Shown here: positions 51,336 to 62,267 of the stretch, piece by piece
Position numbering within the stretch: the stretch's first letter is position 1
How the letters are laid out: each line of letters begins with the position of its first letter
From: Larimichthys crocea
Taxonomy: Eukaryota; Chordata; Actinopteri; Sciaenidae
Direction of reading: 5' to 3'
DNA length: 64,000 nucleotides
Assembly (NCBI RefSeq): GCF_000972845.2
Contig: NC_040028.1
Span: 15,870,871 to 15,934,870 of the forward strand
Notes under the pieces: model-generated
Databases searched by the model: none
Told to the model about the DNA's origin: nothing
What the model saw: only the letters and a program-made list of their open reading frames with translations
Translations under genes and position numbers: made by a program

Positions 51336-54300
51336 AAATGATTTCAATAATTGTAATTAAGAGTCTTATTATGTAACCTGGCACACCAATACATTTGGCC
51401 GATCTTAAACTAAAATCCACATCGGTCTTCATTTACAAACTTACCTGGTTTCTCGAGGCCTTTTGCTCAGTTTCAGGGAGACGATGTGAACTTGCTCGCT
51501 CCACGCTTCATTACCAAGATGGCGCATGCAGCCACATAGGTTATGGCTCATTAATTCAGAGCCTGTATTACTTCTAGTGGGATGATGGAGGTTACAGAGA
51601 CTCTCCATTTGTGGAACAATATAGGCCTCTTAAGAGATGCTATGAGCTCAAGGTAGACTCCATTATTATGTACGATACTTATAGGTGGATGTACACTGAC
51701 AGGATGCTCACCTGTTTGATGAGTGATTATATAAATCTCCTTTAATCTAATGAAATCTTTTCATTTTTAATGAAAGACACGGTCACCCTGAAACAAAACA
51801 CGAAGGATGCACTTATGCAGGTCTAGATATTCCTGGGATACAGTCCACCCACTAATACATCAATAAACTTCAAGCCTCTTGTTTTCATGCAATCCTACAC
51901 ATTTCTGTAGTAGTGATTCATCCTTGATTTCCCTCTTCTTTTAAAGTGAGTGCATAATGCAAATTCAGACCTTTACACTGATGTACCATATGTTGTGGAG
52001 TCCATCGTGCAGTACATATCCTGGCATGCTCTGAAATGAGTGTAGGATTTGTGGCAGCAAGACAGGTCGCGATAAACTGTACTGTAGTCTTCACAATGTC
52101 TGGCCCAATGCATTGTGATGCCTGTCCCTCCGGTGGGTAAGTCAAAGTCCTTTCAGAATTCAGTCTGGCAGCATCGCCAAGATTCTTGTCAAAACTGTCG
52201 AGGAGTTGAATCTCAAACAGACTCTATGAGACTCTTTGGATCACATTAGCAGAGAGACTGGTTCTCAAATCTAGGACAAAGGGCATGCCGGCTCTACCGT
52301 TTGTAGGAGCTCTTTTCCAATGTAGCATGCAGTCAGAACTGCCTCGCAGCAATTACGAAACGTGGAGGGACAGAGAGCTGTTGCTGAAAGGAAATATTAG
52401 TTTATTTCTGACAAATGGTACATCTTTAGCAGCAGTCAGTGATGTGTGTCATCCAGAGTTGGCCCCAGCTGTCCCATTTGACATTGCCTCCAGGAGTACG
52501 CGTGTCAAGTGTGATTTTCAGACAAGTGGGGTCAAAGCGTCAATTCTCCAGACTGAAGATGGTGACAGATAATTGCTCGCAGCTTTACTTTGTAAACTTT
52601 CAGAGGATGGAGCTGAAATATTATGCTAATTCGGATACAGCAATTAGGAGACATAGTAATCTAATAGTAGCTCAGAGGGGAATCACTCTGTAATGACAAA
52701 TTATATGATCCATTGGCCACAGTGGAACTGTAAATGTATGTTTTCACTGTGAGTGAGGCAGAAGGAGTATTGCAATGGCTCACACCTGTCTCCAGCCATA
52801 TGCATGTGGAATTTACAACACGCGTGATGATTTTGGTTTATTTAAAAAGGTTAAAATGGTTGTTAATTATTGCTTTTTTACCACATGGGATGAACAGATT
52901 TACATTTGAAAGAAGATCATATAATACAGCATGCTGAGATATATAATTCAGATCACTACATTGAAGATAATAAATGGCCTGAGCATTATCCCATCATCAA
53001 AATGTTGCTTAATTATAGCTGACAAATGAACAGTGGCTTTCTAAATCACTGAGGTTTTCTGCTTCTCGCCTAGAGTGTCTGCAACAGTACATAAGATGCA
53101 GTGTTACAAGACCACTTCTTTTCCCCTGTGAGACACTTTATTAATTAATGAGACACAGCTAAGAGCCTTGTGTCTTTCTCCTCTCGGTTGGTTTCCTCAG
53201 AAAAAAATCAATTTGTCATTTGAGCTGTCAATAAATCTCTTCTGCCACAGGGGTTTTATTTCCCAGAGACCTCTGTATCAAACATTTCATATAGCATGCA
53301 GACGGAAAGGATAATGTCGGGGCGATGAGACAACATCCCCAAACAGATGGCCTAAGATCAGACCCCATGTGTCAAAGAGCTCTCTACCGCTTCTTATGTT
53401 GCTTAAAGGAATAATACAATGTTTTTTATCCCTAAATCCTTAATAGTACAAGTAATAATACACAGTACACGGTGCAATATCTGTCAATGCTCACTCAGGC
53501 ACCCAGATTGGCAATACAATGGCAAAAAAACACAGTCATATCAGCACAGATCAGTGCATGTTACCATGGGTGACCTGACTTTCCTCCAAACCTTTGCCAG
53601 GCAGTGCTTTTGGTGTTCAAAAAACCAGGAGATGGAGACTCAAATAAAGCAACTAACATTTCCCCCGATTTATTTATCGCTGCAGCAACAATAAAATCAG
53701 TGGAGCGTCGCTTGAGTTGATCTGCTGTCGCTGTGGCATTCTCATAGATAATTGTCCATGAATGAAGAACTTAGACAGTTTAATACCAAAAGGAGTTTTT
53801 TGTCAGGCAGACATCACACAGTACGTGTTTGGAGAGAAGATGTTCTTTGAGGGGAAATGAGTTATGCTCACAGCTAAAAAGAAAGCTTTGCCTCTCCTTT
53901 GGTTTGAACATAACTCTTGCAGTGAAATGCCTTAAGTGAGATAAGGCTAAGCCAATGTTTCATATTGCCATTATAAAACATACGAATGGACTGAAAAGAC
54001 TTAGCTTCAATCTTTTCTCTTTTCTAACTGTCGAGAATAATAAATACCTATTTCCCTAAAAGTGTGTTTTATGGTTTGCAGACACACGATGGCACGATTT
54101 CATTGATGCTGTTGGCCATAACTAGTGTAACTGAGGACAAACAGTAAGGTGACAGAAACATGAGACACCATGAATAAGGATGTGTCAGCCCCAGATGCTG
54201 TTCTAGTAAAAGTGTGAATATGCTTTCGGCTCGCTCACACGCAAACAGACAAGAGCAAAAAAGTGATATACTCCGGTAATCATGCGCTAATGAAGCCGAT

Positions 54301-54910
54301 GTTTCAGCAGTACATAGGAAATCACAGCCTCCATCTCATCACCACAGTTTGCTTTTAGTTTTAATTAGGATCCTTAACTTCAAAGATCTTTTTTTTAAAA
54401 GAAGGAAATACATTAAATGGATTTCTGTATTGGATATCACTTGATCCACCATCTGCCATTCAGAAACCTGTAAACACTCCTTGTATTTGCTCTGGAAACA
54501 GTCTGCTTCCTGTTTTGTGTTATACAGTAATCCACTAGATTTACCCCACAAAACCCCATCTGGTGGCAAAACACTGTAAAGATCCTGTGTGTGACGGCTG
54601 TTTTCTTGCAGTTCGAATTCTATGCATTGCAAGTCGCCTGTTAGTAAAGGGAATTTATCTGTTTTACTGTGTAATGAATTATACAGTAAGATTTCACAGC
54701 TCTGATTTGTGTCCCACCAGCTCTGCTGCTTCTTGTTATTTTGTTCCTGTGCAGAAAAAAAACAAACTACTTTAATTCACTATTTAGGTAACCTCTGCCA
54801 ACATAACAGAGATATATCCAACAAACTAACTCTTCAACAAACTTTTCCAGAACTGAATGACAGAATAGGCGACTGATCTGGCAGAATAGATAAAAAAAAA
54901 CTGCGGCAAA

Positions 54911-55325
54911 CAACTCAACTCAACTTTATTATAAAGCCCTTTAAAGACAGCCGCAGCTGACACAAAGTGCTGTACATGAAATAGAACATGAAATATAAGA
55001 CTTATATGACATAAAACATAGAACAATATAAAAACAATAATAAACGATAAAACAATGTTAAAAATAAGAATAAAGCAAAAACAGAAATAGAGTCTCATGC
55101 TGGGTTAAAAGCCAAGAAATAAAGATGGGTCTTACGACGTGTTTTAAGAATTGACAGTGAAGGGGCTTGTCTAATGTGCAGAGGGAGGTCATGCCATAAT
55201 TTAGGACCAGCAGCGGAAAAGGCTCTACCCCCTCTGAGCCTCCGTTTAGCCTTTGGTACCTCCAGGAGCAGCTGATCTGTTACACAATGTTTCTGTTTCA
55301 GTTCAGTCTCAGTTAGTGTTCTCAT
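54911..55325 (-). mobile_element. L2-like LINE 3' end (RT C-terminus plus 3' UTR)
   Basis: On the minus strand, 55270-55095 translates as LLEVPKAKRRLRGGRAFSAA, then GPKLWHDLPLHIRQAPSLSI and KTRRKTHLYFLAFNPA, then stop. This is the typical C-terminal end of reverse transcriptases of L2/CR1-type elements in fish. A 3' UTR follows, ending in gggctttataataaagttgag plus a short ttgag tandem tail. It is 5'-truncated and carries no catalytic part of the RT or the endonuclease. Confidence 0.8.
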
Positions 55326-55550
55326 CTACCTGTTTCCAACATCTGTTTGACAGAGAAGCTTTTAATAAACCTGCTGTAATCTAGAGTACAATAAAGCTTA
55401 TTAGAAAAATGATTCTTTGACAGATAAAGATAATTGCACACCAGAAAAAACACAAATGTGGGAATAGCACAAAACAGGAATGCTGTAGTGCTCATGAATG
55501 CGACCAAAAGCCCAGATGGTACTTTTTGGGCAGTTCGCACCATAAAATAC

Positions 55551-55745
55551 TGATGGAATATACACAGATGTTTCACCACCATTTACCCTGTGTGGCTTTT
55601 GAACAACCCAGATCCAATAGTTCCCAATTTCATTGCCATCCAGCTTCCTCCAAATCCATAAAAAAAAGATTGTAGTTTGGCAGAAGAGACAGCTGCTGCA
55701 CTACCAGTATATCCTCAACAGCATCATTTCATTACAAAAAGCTGC
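55551..55745 (+). repeat. Dispersed repeat pair, copy A
   Basis: tgatggaatatacacagatgtttcaccaccattt... through atcctcaacagcatcattt aligns along its length with 57299-57516, diverged by many substitutions and small indels. The family is not recognised. Confidence 0.7.
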
Positions 55746-57298
55746 TTATAGGAAGCACGCAATCATAAATGGAGTAAAACACTCTAGTTCTACAGACTAG
55801 ATATCGCTGTCTCTTCAGTAACAACCCTGAAATTGTCTCTGAGATTGCTGGGCCAGAAAACTATAGAGCAGTTGGTGCTTCAACATCTGCAGTGTTGAAA
55901 TCTCTGCCAGTACCATCTTACTGTTTGGCCTACTGGAAATTAGTTGAGCAGATGAAAAAAAACGATTGGAGAGGATTTCAAGCCAAAGGGAACTTTGACT
56001 CCCCGAGGATACGAAATGAGAGACAGGTGACAGTAGGGTTGAGTGAAAAATAGGACACAGATTGGTAGCTGTGAAATAGTGTGGTTAAAGACATTTTGTG
56101 CGATTTAACAGCCCGGTATATAACCACAGCAGTGTTCATTCTTTCACACAATGCCTTTGGGGCCCTACTTGAATCTGCAGCTTCCCACAATTATCCCCAA
56201 ACTGGCCTATATTTTACAAGGACGTTTATTGGAGAGTTATTCATCAAAATTTATGCGTTACTTGCACCTGTTGTATATTGCCCGAATCATACGTTCATGA
56301 TCTGTTATGAAAGAGTAATTGTGCTTTGATTGCATTTTCTTGTCACAAGGTTTTAAACACATTTATAACTTTCATGCAAAGACTGTACGTTTTCTTAAAA
56401 TATGCCATAAATATTATATAATCTCACCCAAGGTCCTGCTGCTGTCAAATGTTTTCACATTTGTGAGAGAAGATGTGTAAATCTGTATTACAAGCAAGAA
56501 GGAGCAACTTTGAATTATTACTAACTCGAAAACATCGCAAGGCCCCATCTTGACATCATCGCAGATCAAGTGTGTGTACAGTATGTTAAACAGGAGAGAT
56601 TGTTTCCTAATCTCGAATGGACATTCTTTGAATTCTGCCCGTGTCTCCTTCCTCGAGCCACATCGTCAGCAAGTGTTCTCTCCCACAAAAGATTGTGATT
56701 AAGCTCCTTGCGAAAACTCCTCATCAACCTGTTCGGAAAATTAATTGTTTTTCATGGCTAATTCAAAAAGCGCATTAGCATAAATTGACAGCTGCGGTGT
56801 GCCATATGCATACATAAAATTCAGGAGTTCATTCTGCGGTCGGGCACGATCCCGGAGATAGAGGCACGGTTAACTCACAGAGGTCAGCTGAAGGAACAGA
56901 CCCCCATCAGAGTGAATACCAGCAGTGCAGCCTCAGCAACATGGCTGACACAAGCTTTTTTTGTGTCTGTTAGCAGAATTAAACAATCCCACGAGACATA
57001 ACATCAACACACACAAGGTCCCTTCTGAATATTGAATTAGCCTTACAAGTAGATAGGAGAGGAGCTAACCAGGTGTGTCTAACATCGGTCACACCCTGAT
57101 AAGCGTTAAAATAAATTAACAGGTGATGAATTGTGACCGTTTTGCGTGCCACGTGTTACTCTGAGGTTATAAACACAGTCGGTTTGGGTTCAGAACTTGT
57201 GTTGTTTAGGTGTTTGAGGCCATCTGCGGAGAATTGGGGGTCTATTAAATGTTGATGAAACCGAAAACAGCCAAACCTCAATGTCGAATGACTCAGAC

Positions 57299-57516
57299 TG
57301 ATGGAATACACACAGATGTTTCACCACAATTTGCCCCATGTGGCCTTTCAACAGCCCGAACCCAAGAAATAGTACCCGATTTCATCACCACCCTGCCTCT
57401 CCAACTCCATAAAAAGATATTACACATACGGCAATTTGGCAAAACTAACTACTAACCGCTACACTAGCAGTTTATCCTAAACGGCATCACTTGATGATGT
57501 CGACAAAAGACTGCAT
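57299..57516 (+). repeat. Dispersed repeat pair, copy B
   Basis: tgatggaatacacacagatgtttcaccacaattt... through atcctaaacggcatcactt, in the same orientation as copy A, 1.75 kb away. Weak similarity may continue for another 100 bases (ataattgcaccagagaact against agattgctgggccagaaaact). Confidence 0.7.
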
Positions 57517-57877
57517 GCAAACTACAAACCTCTACAAAGAATGACTCAAACTTCAAGTCACACATGCTGTCCCTTTGTGACCCGATAATTGCACCAGAGA
57601 ACTGAACAAATTTTTAAAAAACAAGATTCGATGAATCACAGCATATTAAGTTTCTTGTTAGATTCCGGGTGTTACTGAGTGGAAAGGCGAACACGTTTGG
57701 ATCCAGACAGTCCTGTTAATTTGTCTGTTTTATCCTATATCATCTCCACTAATCCAGGGAGAGTGAGGGCAATAACTGCTCACAATAAAAGGTCAGTTTT
57801 ACATAAACCTGAGCTGAAAAATAGCAGCCATGGGTTAAGGAGGTGGTAAAAAATTCTATCATTTCCAGCCATGGATC

Positions 57878-57939
57878 AAGAGAGGGAGAGAGAGCGAGAG
57901 AGAGAGGGAGAAAGAGCAAGAGAGAAAGAGAGAGAGACT
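57878..57939. repeat. GA-rich purine tract
   Basis: 62 bases of almost pure purine (agagagggagagagagcgag and so on), broken by two C. Tracts of this kind can form triplex DNA. Confidence 0.95.
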
Positions 57940-59914
57940 GAACTCTGAATACAGATTAGAGACAAATAGGTCTGCGGGATGAACAACACAATCAAGCAGA
58001 AAGGCAGAAAGCCCAACACATCTAGCAAAGAGCACTTTTGTGCTGAGTGGATTGTGTCTTAATTAGAGTCTGCCTTTGAATGACTTGAAACAACCGGCAT
58101 CTGCAAAGAGACAGGCGTTCATTTCCCATGGCTACAGCTAATACCTTATGAACAGCAAATCCAATACGATGAAATGTCCCAAACAACATATTATAATATT
58201 TAATAACATGAATGTGCTGTTAAGTGTTTCATCATCATCATCATACCTGTGTTCAACATGACCTCTCCAGGAGTTATCAGGTGTGATTTCAATACTAATG
58301 TGGCTGACTGAGGCAATCAGGTGAAACTATTTCAACATTTACATTTATTTAAATGAGTGATGTGACTTCCTTTCAGCTTCCTTTGGGCAAAATAATCGTA
58401 TTAATATAAGAGGACTGACCGTCTATAACTGCACTTATATGCACTGTGGTGTTCCAACAACTTTTCTAACAAGCTCACCTTAACCCGGATATGATGTTTA
58501 CAATATTCGCCATCTGGCCAGCATGCTAATATTCCAATTAGCACAAACCAGAAAGTTCAGCTCAGGCTGATGGGAATTAATTTAGCAGGTATCGGCCAAA
58601 ATAAACAAAAAATATGAGACAAATTAATTTTTAGTACGTTTGAATTGATCGGAATAAGGTGTCAGGGACTTCAGGATCAATAAAATGATTGCAATTCATC
58701 CTGAATTTCATGTCACTCCACCCAGTAGTTTGTAATTTCTACAAATCCACAGATTTGTAGAGGAAATAGAAGGAAAAGATTGTCTATACAAAATGATTTC
58801 ACAACAATCCATTTATCAACTGTTGAGATATTTCAGTCTGGAGCAAAGACGTGAATGCATTGACCAACCATCAGACAGACAGATATTTCCTTCCCTGAAG
58901 CCATGCCACTAGCATGACTAAAAAATACTTGTGCAAGAGTTGAAATATTCGCTTCCAGAGCTGGTTGAGTTTCTCCACCTTCTCTTTCCTCTGAGGGTTT
59001 AACTTAAAATATCATGCATTTCAATTAAGGACGGATGCTGTATTAGTTGATCTCTGACACAGTCTGGCCACATTAGCACAGCTCGAAAAAACTAGGTGCC
59101 GTCTACCTGACAACCCACAATCATGCGGCATTCTACCTAATAAAGGCATAAAACTTTCTAGTCATCAAAGTAAATAGAGGTTGCTCGAGCAATCGGCATG
59201 GGCTGACAAGCAGAAATGCATCGTTTGAGTTCATGTCCTTTCTGGATGCTTCCCATTCATCTTGACTGTCAAGTAAAGAGGACATGATAATGAAAGGTGA
59301 ACACTCCAGTGAATGGCTCTCTCTGCCAGCCTACCATATTATGTTATATAATGAAAACTCATTGGCCAGAGGTTGGCTGGATGTTGAATGTGAGTTTAGT
59401 GTTTAGGATAGCATTTATCTTATTAATATCTGCTTGTGACAATGGACTTTTAGGTACAAGCAATAGTACACATCCTTTAAATTAAACAACACAGAGAATA
59501 TTCTTTTTTGTTTTGCTTTTTAATGTTTAAGATCAACATTTGGTGGTGTAATACGACGTAAAATGCACTTTTTTCTTCCATTATAAGTCATTACATGCTT
59601 GATTCAGTTAACATTTCATTCAGCCTACAGTACATTGGCCACGTTCCCTGTTCTAAACACTTTATTTAGTATACAGATGCCTCCCTCTGCTGGAGAAAGA
59701 CATAAGTGCACTCTAAGACTGCAATTTATTTTTTAAAGGAACAATCCAAATGAATCCAATACCCACAGGCAAAATTCAAAACACAGGATTGAAGTTTGCC
59801 ACCATTATTTATAATCAAAAGTATATAGACTTGCTTTCAAATATTCATTCATATCAACTGCTTGAGTGCACATTTATCACATCTATCTCTGTCACAGGTT
59901 CCACTGCTAGTGTA

Positions 59915-60205
59915 ATCATTTTATCAGTCATTGTAATTGTACAATATGTTTGTGTTGATTTGTTCTGTACACGTGACATCTGTTGCACGTCTGTCCGTCC
60001 TGGTAGAGGGATCCCTCCTCTGTGGCTCTTCCTGAGGTTTCTTCCACCTTTTTTCCCTGTTAAAAGTTTTTCCTCACTCGAACCGAGGGTCTAAGGACAG
60101 AGGGTGTCACTCCCTGTACAGACTGTAAAGCCCTCCGAGGCAAATGTACTTTATGACTTTGGGCTATAATAAAATATATATAATAATAAAAATTGATTTG
60201 ATTTG
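59915..60205 (+). mobile_element. Widespread teleost repeat ending in TTGATTTGATT
   Basis: Contains gttctgtacacgtgacatctgttgcacgtctgtccgtcctgg, agagggatccctcctctg, cttcctgaggtttcttcc, gagggtctaaggacagaggg and ctgtaaagccctccgaggca, and ends attgatttgatttga. This text recurs in very many fish genomes as the 3' end of an interspersed element with a short tandem tail. There is no coding capacity. Confidence 0.7.
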
Positions 60206-60850
60206 ACATTTAAATGACCCAAATCTTGATGAGGATGAAAGACCTATAATCATGACTTGACAGTAGATATGTCAATGTTCAGCCCTACTTTTATTATAAA
60301 ATGTGTTTTAGCAAATCTAATGTAATACTAAGATAATAGAAAGTAAAAGTTATTTGTTTTTTGTTTTTTTAGGTAAAAAGAATATAAAATATACTAAAAT
60401 AGAATATGAAAAAATGTTCTATACAGTGTACAGGTGTATCTCTGTACTTCCAACCACCAATCCTGCATACTAGAAAAGTTTAAAAGTCACTGCTCGGTCT
60501 CACCATAACCAGAATTGTCATGAGGTATTGTAATGAATATGACCAGAGAATATCAGTTTTATTTTTTTGTAAATATATAATAAGAGGTTAAAATGACTCT
60601 TAGGTACAGCAAAGTTCAAAATGATTGTACACCTCTTCACAGCAGCAAGACTTAATTGATTTACCACTAAATAACTATTGTATTTCATATTTTTATATTC
60701 TGGAAAAAACAATAATCCCAAAGGGGGAATATCTTTTTTTCCCCCCGAACAATCCCTATACTCTTCACCGGGAAGCACTTTTGTTCTGCTAAAACACTTA
60801 GAGATAAAAAAAACACAACAAATCAAATCTTAATGAGCCATGGAAAAGAT

Positions 60851-60856
60851 TTTATT
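60851..60856 (-). terminator. Candidate poly(A) signal of the miR-17~92 host transcript
   Basis: AATAAA on the minus strand, about 290 bases after the mir-92a hairpin. It is followed by a possible cleavage site (around ccatggctca) and, 25-45 bases further on, a T/GT-rich stretch (about 60800-60830) of the kind that binds CstF. The arrangement is textbook, but AATAAA is common in AT-rich DNA, so the assignment is an inference from position. Confidence 0.35.
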
Positions 60857-61144
60857 TCCAAGTTTTTTTAATTCTCAGTAAAATAAATGCATTTACAGAC
60901 TTTCCAACACTGAGAAAACATTCATAGGTATCAACATTACAATTTCCTTCATGAAGTGGCTTACCTGTAAATGAAGTCAATTTAATTTAGAAGTTTGATT
61001 GTGCCAGATAACATAACACCCGACAAGATAGAGATGGTGACATGAAGATGATAATCCAAAAGTCTTAATACAAATGTATCTCAGATTGTGGATTGCATTT
61101 GTGGGCCACCTCAACGGGAGAACTTTGGTGCCGAACAATTTCCC

Positions 61145-61222
61145 ATTTCCTCAACAGGCCGGGACAAGTGCAATACCACACGGATACAGAGCATTGCTAC
61201 CTCTCCCAACCTGCACAGAAAG
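61145..61222 (-). ncRNA. mir92a: mir-92a hairpin
   Basis: The mature 3p strand is at 61154-61175: TATTGCAC then TTGTCCCGGCCTGT, with the mir-25/32/92 seed ATTGCAC. The 5p arm begins AGGTTGGGAGAGGTAGCAATGC and forms the partner strand, as in mir-92a-1. It is the last member of the cluster. Confidence 0.96.
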
Positions 61223-61247
61223 GGATCACTTCTGATAGATTCATTTC

Positions 61248-61330
61248 AGTTCTATGATCAGTTTTGCATGGATTTGCACAGCAGTATAGTGAAAAGCTGA
61301 AAGCAAACCAGCAAAACTAACCAGAGACCC
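61248..61330 (-). ncRNA. mir19b: mir-19b hairpin
   Basis: The mature 3p strand is at 61258-61280: TGTGCAAA then TCCATGCAAAACTGA. The 5p arm reads GGTTAGTTTTGCTGGTTTGC, as in mir-19b-1 apart from one base. It sits between mir-20a and mir-92a, the usual place in MIR17HG. Confidence 0.96.
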
Positions 61331-61390
61331 ATGTGCACACGCTACGGCTGCAGTTTCCCCCCAACCCGCCCCGAGAAGAATCACGCGTCT

Positions 61391-61467
61391 AGAAGTACTT
61401 TAAGTGCTCACACTGCAGTAGAATTTCATAAAACTACCTGCACTATAAGCACTTTAATACTGCTGAA
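61391..61467 (-). ncRNA. mir20a: mir-20a hairpin
   Basis: The mature 5p strand is at 61434-61456 with seed AAAGTGC then TTATAGTGCAGGTAG, differing from mir-17 at two internal positions and the first base. The 3p arm, ACTGCAGTGTGAGCACTTAA, pairs with it. It shares a seed, and so targets, with mir-17. Confidence 0.96.
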
Positions 61468-61552
61468 ACCTGTCGTTAAATAAAACAGAGCTGATCGACC
61501 GCCGTGGAGGGAAGACACGATAATAGCCACAAAGAGGATTCAGCTGAAAATA

Positions 61553-61633
61553 CAGACCACTGTCAGTTTTGCATAGATTTGCACAACTTATTTCTTCTTG
61601 CAGCGCAACTATGCAAAACTAACAGAGACCTGC
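61553..61633 (-). ncRNA. mir19a: mir-19a hairpin
   Basis: The mature 3p strand is at 61563-61585: TGTGCAAA then TCTATGCAAAACTGA, the form with U that distinguishes 19a from 19b. The 5p arm (GTTAGTTTTGCATAGTTGCG) and the loop ending CAAGAAGAAAT match the known precursor. In mammals mir-19 is the main oncogenic part of the cluster, through Pten repression. Confidence 0.96.
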
Positions 61634-61676
61634 CACAACTATAAAACACACAGCAGATGAGAGTCCCAGCCCCTTA

Positions 61677-61745
61677 TGCCAGAAGGAGCACTTAGGGCAG
61701 TAGGTGCTAGTCTACTTCACTATCTGCACTAGATGCACCTTAGCA
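61677..61745 (-). ncRNA. mir18a: mir-18a hairpin
   Basis: The mature 5p strand is at 61720-61742, with seed AAGGTGC then ATCTAGTGCAGATAG. The 3p arm, ACTGCCCTAAGTGCTCCTTC, is also identical to the vertebrate form. The terminal loop (tgaagtagactagcacc) is close to that of human mir-18a, whose processing depends on hnRNP A1 binding in this loop (known of the human gene, not shown here). Confidence 0.96.
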
Positions 61746-62184
61746 TAAGCACTAGTGGGAGGCACGCAAGTTATGCCGAATACCCATTTAACGGTGATTT
61801 GTTATAAACGGTACATTTGCATACAAACAAAAGTTAAATAAAAGCTCACCTTTACATCGTTTGGTTTGTATTTCACTCTAGTTAGTTTCTAATTAAAAAT
61901 GTGATGAATAAAACTCAGCAACACCTGACAAACAGATTTCATGCACCGCTGAATTATAAAATTTCATTATTGACAGCGATAATGCGATGCCTCACGAATA
62001 AAGCATGTTTGATAAGAGGGGCCTCGCTCCATTTGCTTCACTCAGAACAGTGGGGGCGCGTAACCTCACAGCAGGACAGAGACCAGGTCCTGCCAGATGT
62101 GTATTCACACAAGTTTTTGGATTCAGTCTACTGGCATAAACCAGCCGTGTCTCTGTATATAAGCTGTATCTTTTAGTTACCATT

Positions 62185-62267
62185 ATCAGAGTAATGCTGA
62201 AAGTGCCTCCACTGCAGTAGATTTTATAAAACTACCTGCACTGTAAGCACTTTGACACTACAGTGAC
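62185..62267 (-). ncRNA. mir17: mir-17 hairpin
   Basis: The mature 5p strand lies at 62232-62254, begins at 62254 and has the seed AAAGTGC of the miR-17/20/106 family, followed by TTACAGTGCAGGTAG. The 3p arm (about 62198-62220) reads CTACTGCAGTGGAGGCACTT and pairs with it across a loop of about a dozen bases. The base of the stem (GTCACTG against CTCTGAT) resembles the human precursor. It is the first member of the cluster, set apart from the next hairpin by about 440 bases. Confidence 0.96.

Larger units (their letters stand above)
36621..60850. other. Intergenic region between glypican and miR-17~92
   Basis: About 24 kb without a recognisable gene on either strand. In human the equivalent interval contains GPC5. 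I looked for GPC5-type exon text (a Cys-rich block around CLNVMRGCLA, an EFF-like helical core) and saw none. Named contents are repeats: LINE-like tails (around 39440-39690, 40440-40560, 54911-55325), a TTGATTTGATT-ended repeat (59915-60205), MITE copies (48240-48365, 51111-51335), an old repeat copy (44963-45345), a repeat pair (55551-55745 and 57299-57516), a degenerate tandem region (42950-43140) and a purine tract (57878-57939). The rest is AT-rich with chance frames only. Confidence 0.75.
61145..62267 (-). ncRNA. mir17-92: miR-17~92 polycistronic microRNA cluster
   Basis: Six microRNA hairpins on the minus strand in the order mir-17, 18a, 19a, 20a, 19b, 92a. This is the order of vertebrate MIR17HG; the paralogous 106a~363 cluster lacks mir-19a and carries mir-363. 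All six mature sequences are present without a visible mismatch to the vertebrate forms I know, and every hairpin has a complementary opposite arm. The cluster is made as one Pol II transcript, cut by Drosha and Dicer, and represses targets such as Pten, Bim and E2F factors in growth and organ development. It lies about 25 kb upstream of the GPC6-like gene on the same strand, the expected neighbourhood. The spacer between mir-17 and mir-18a is unusually long. Confidence 0.97.

Noticed and set aside
54339..54632. 97-codon minus-strand frame beside the LINE 3' end
   Set aside because: No similarity to reverse transcriptase or other proteins that I can see. Probably chance or unrecognised repeat DNA.
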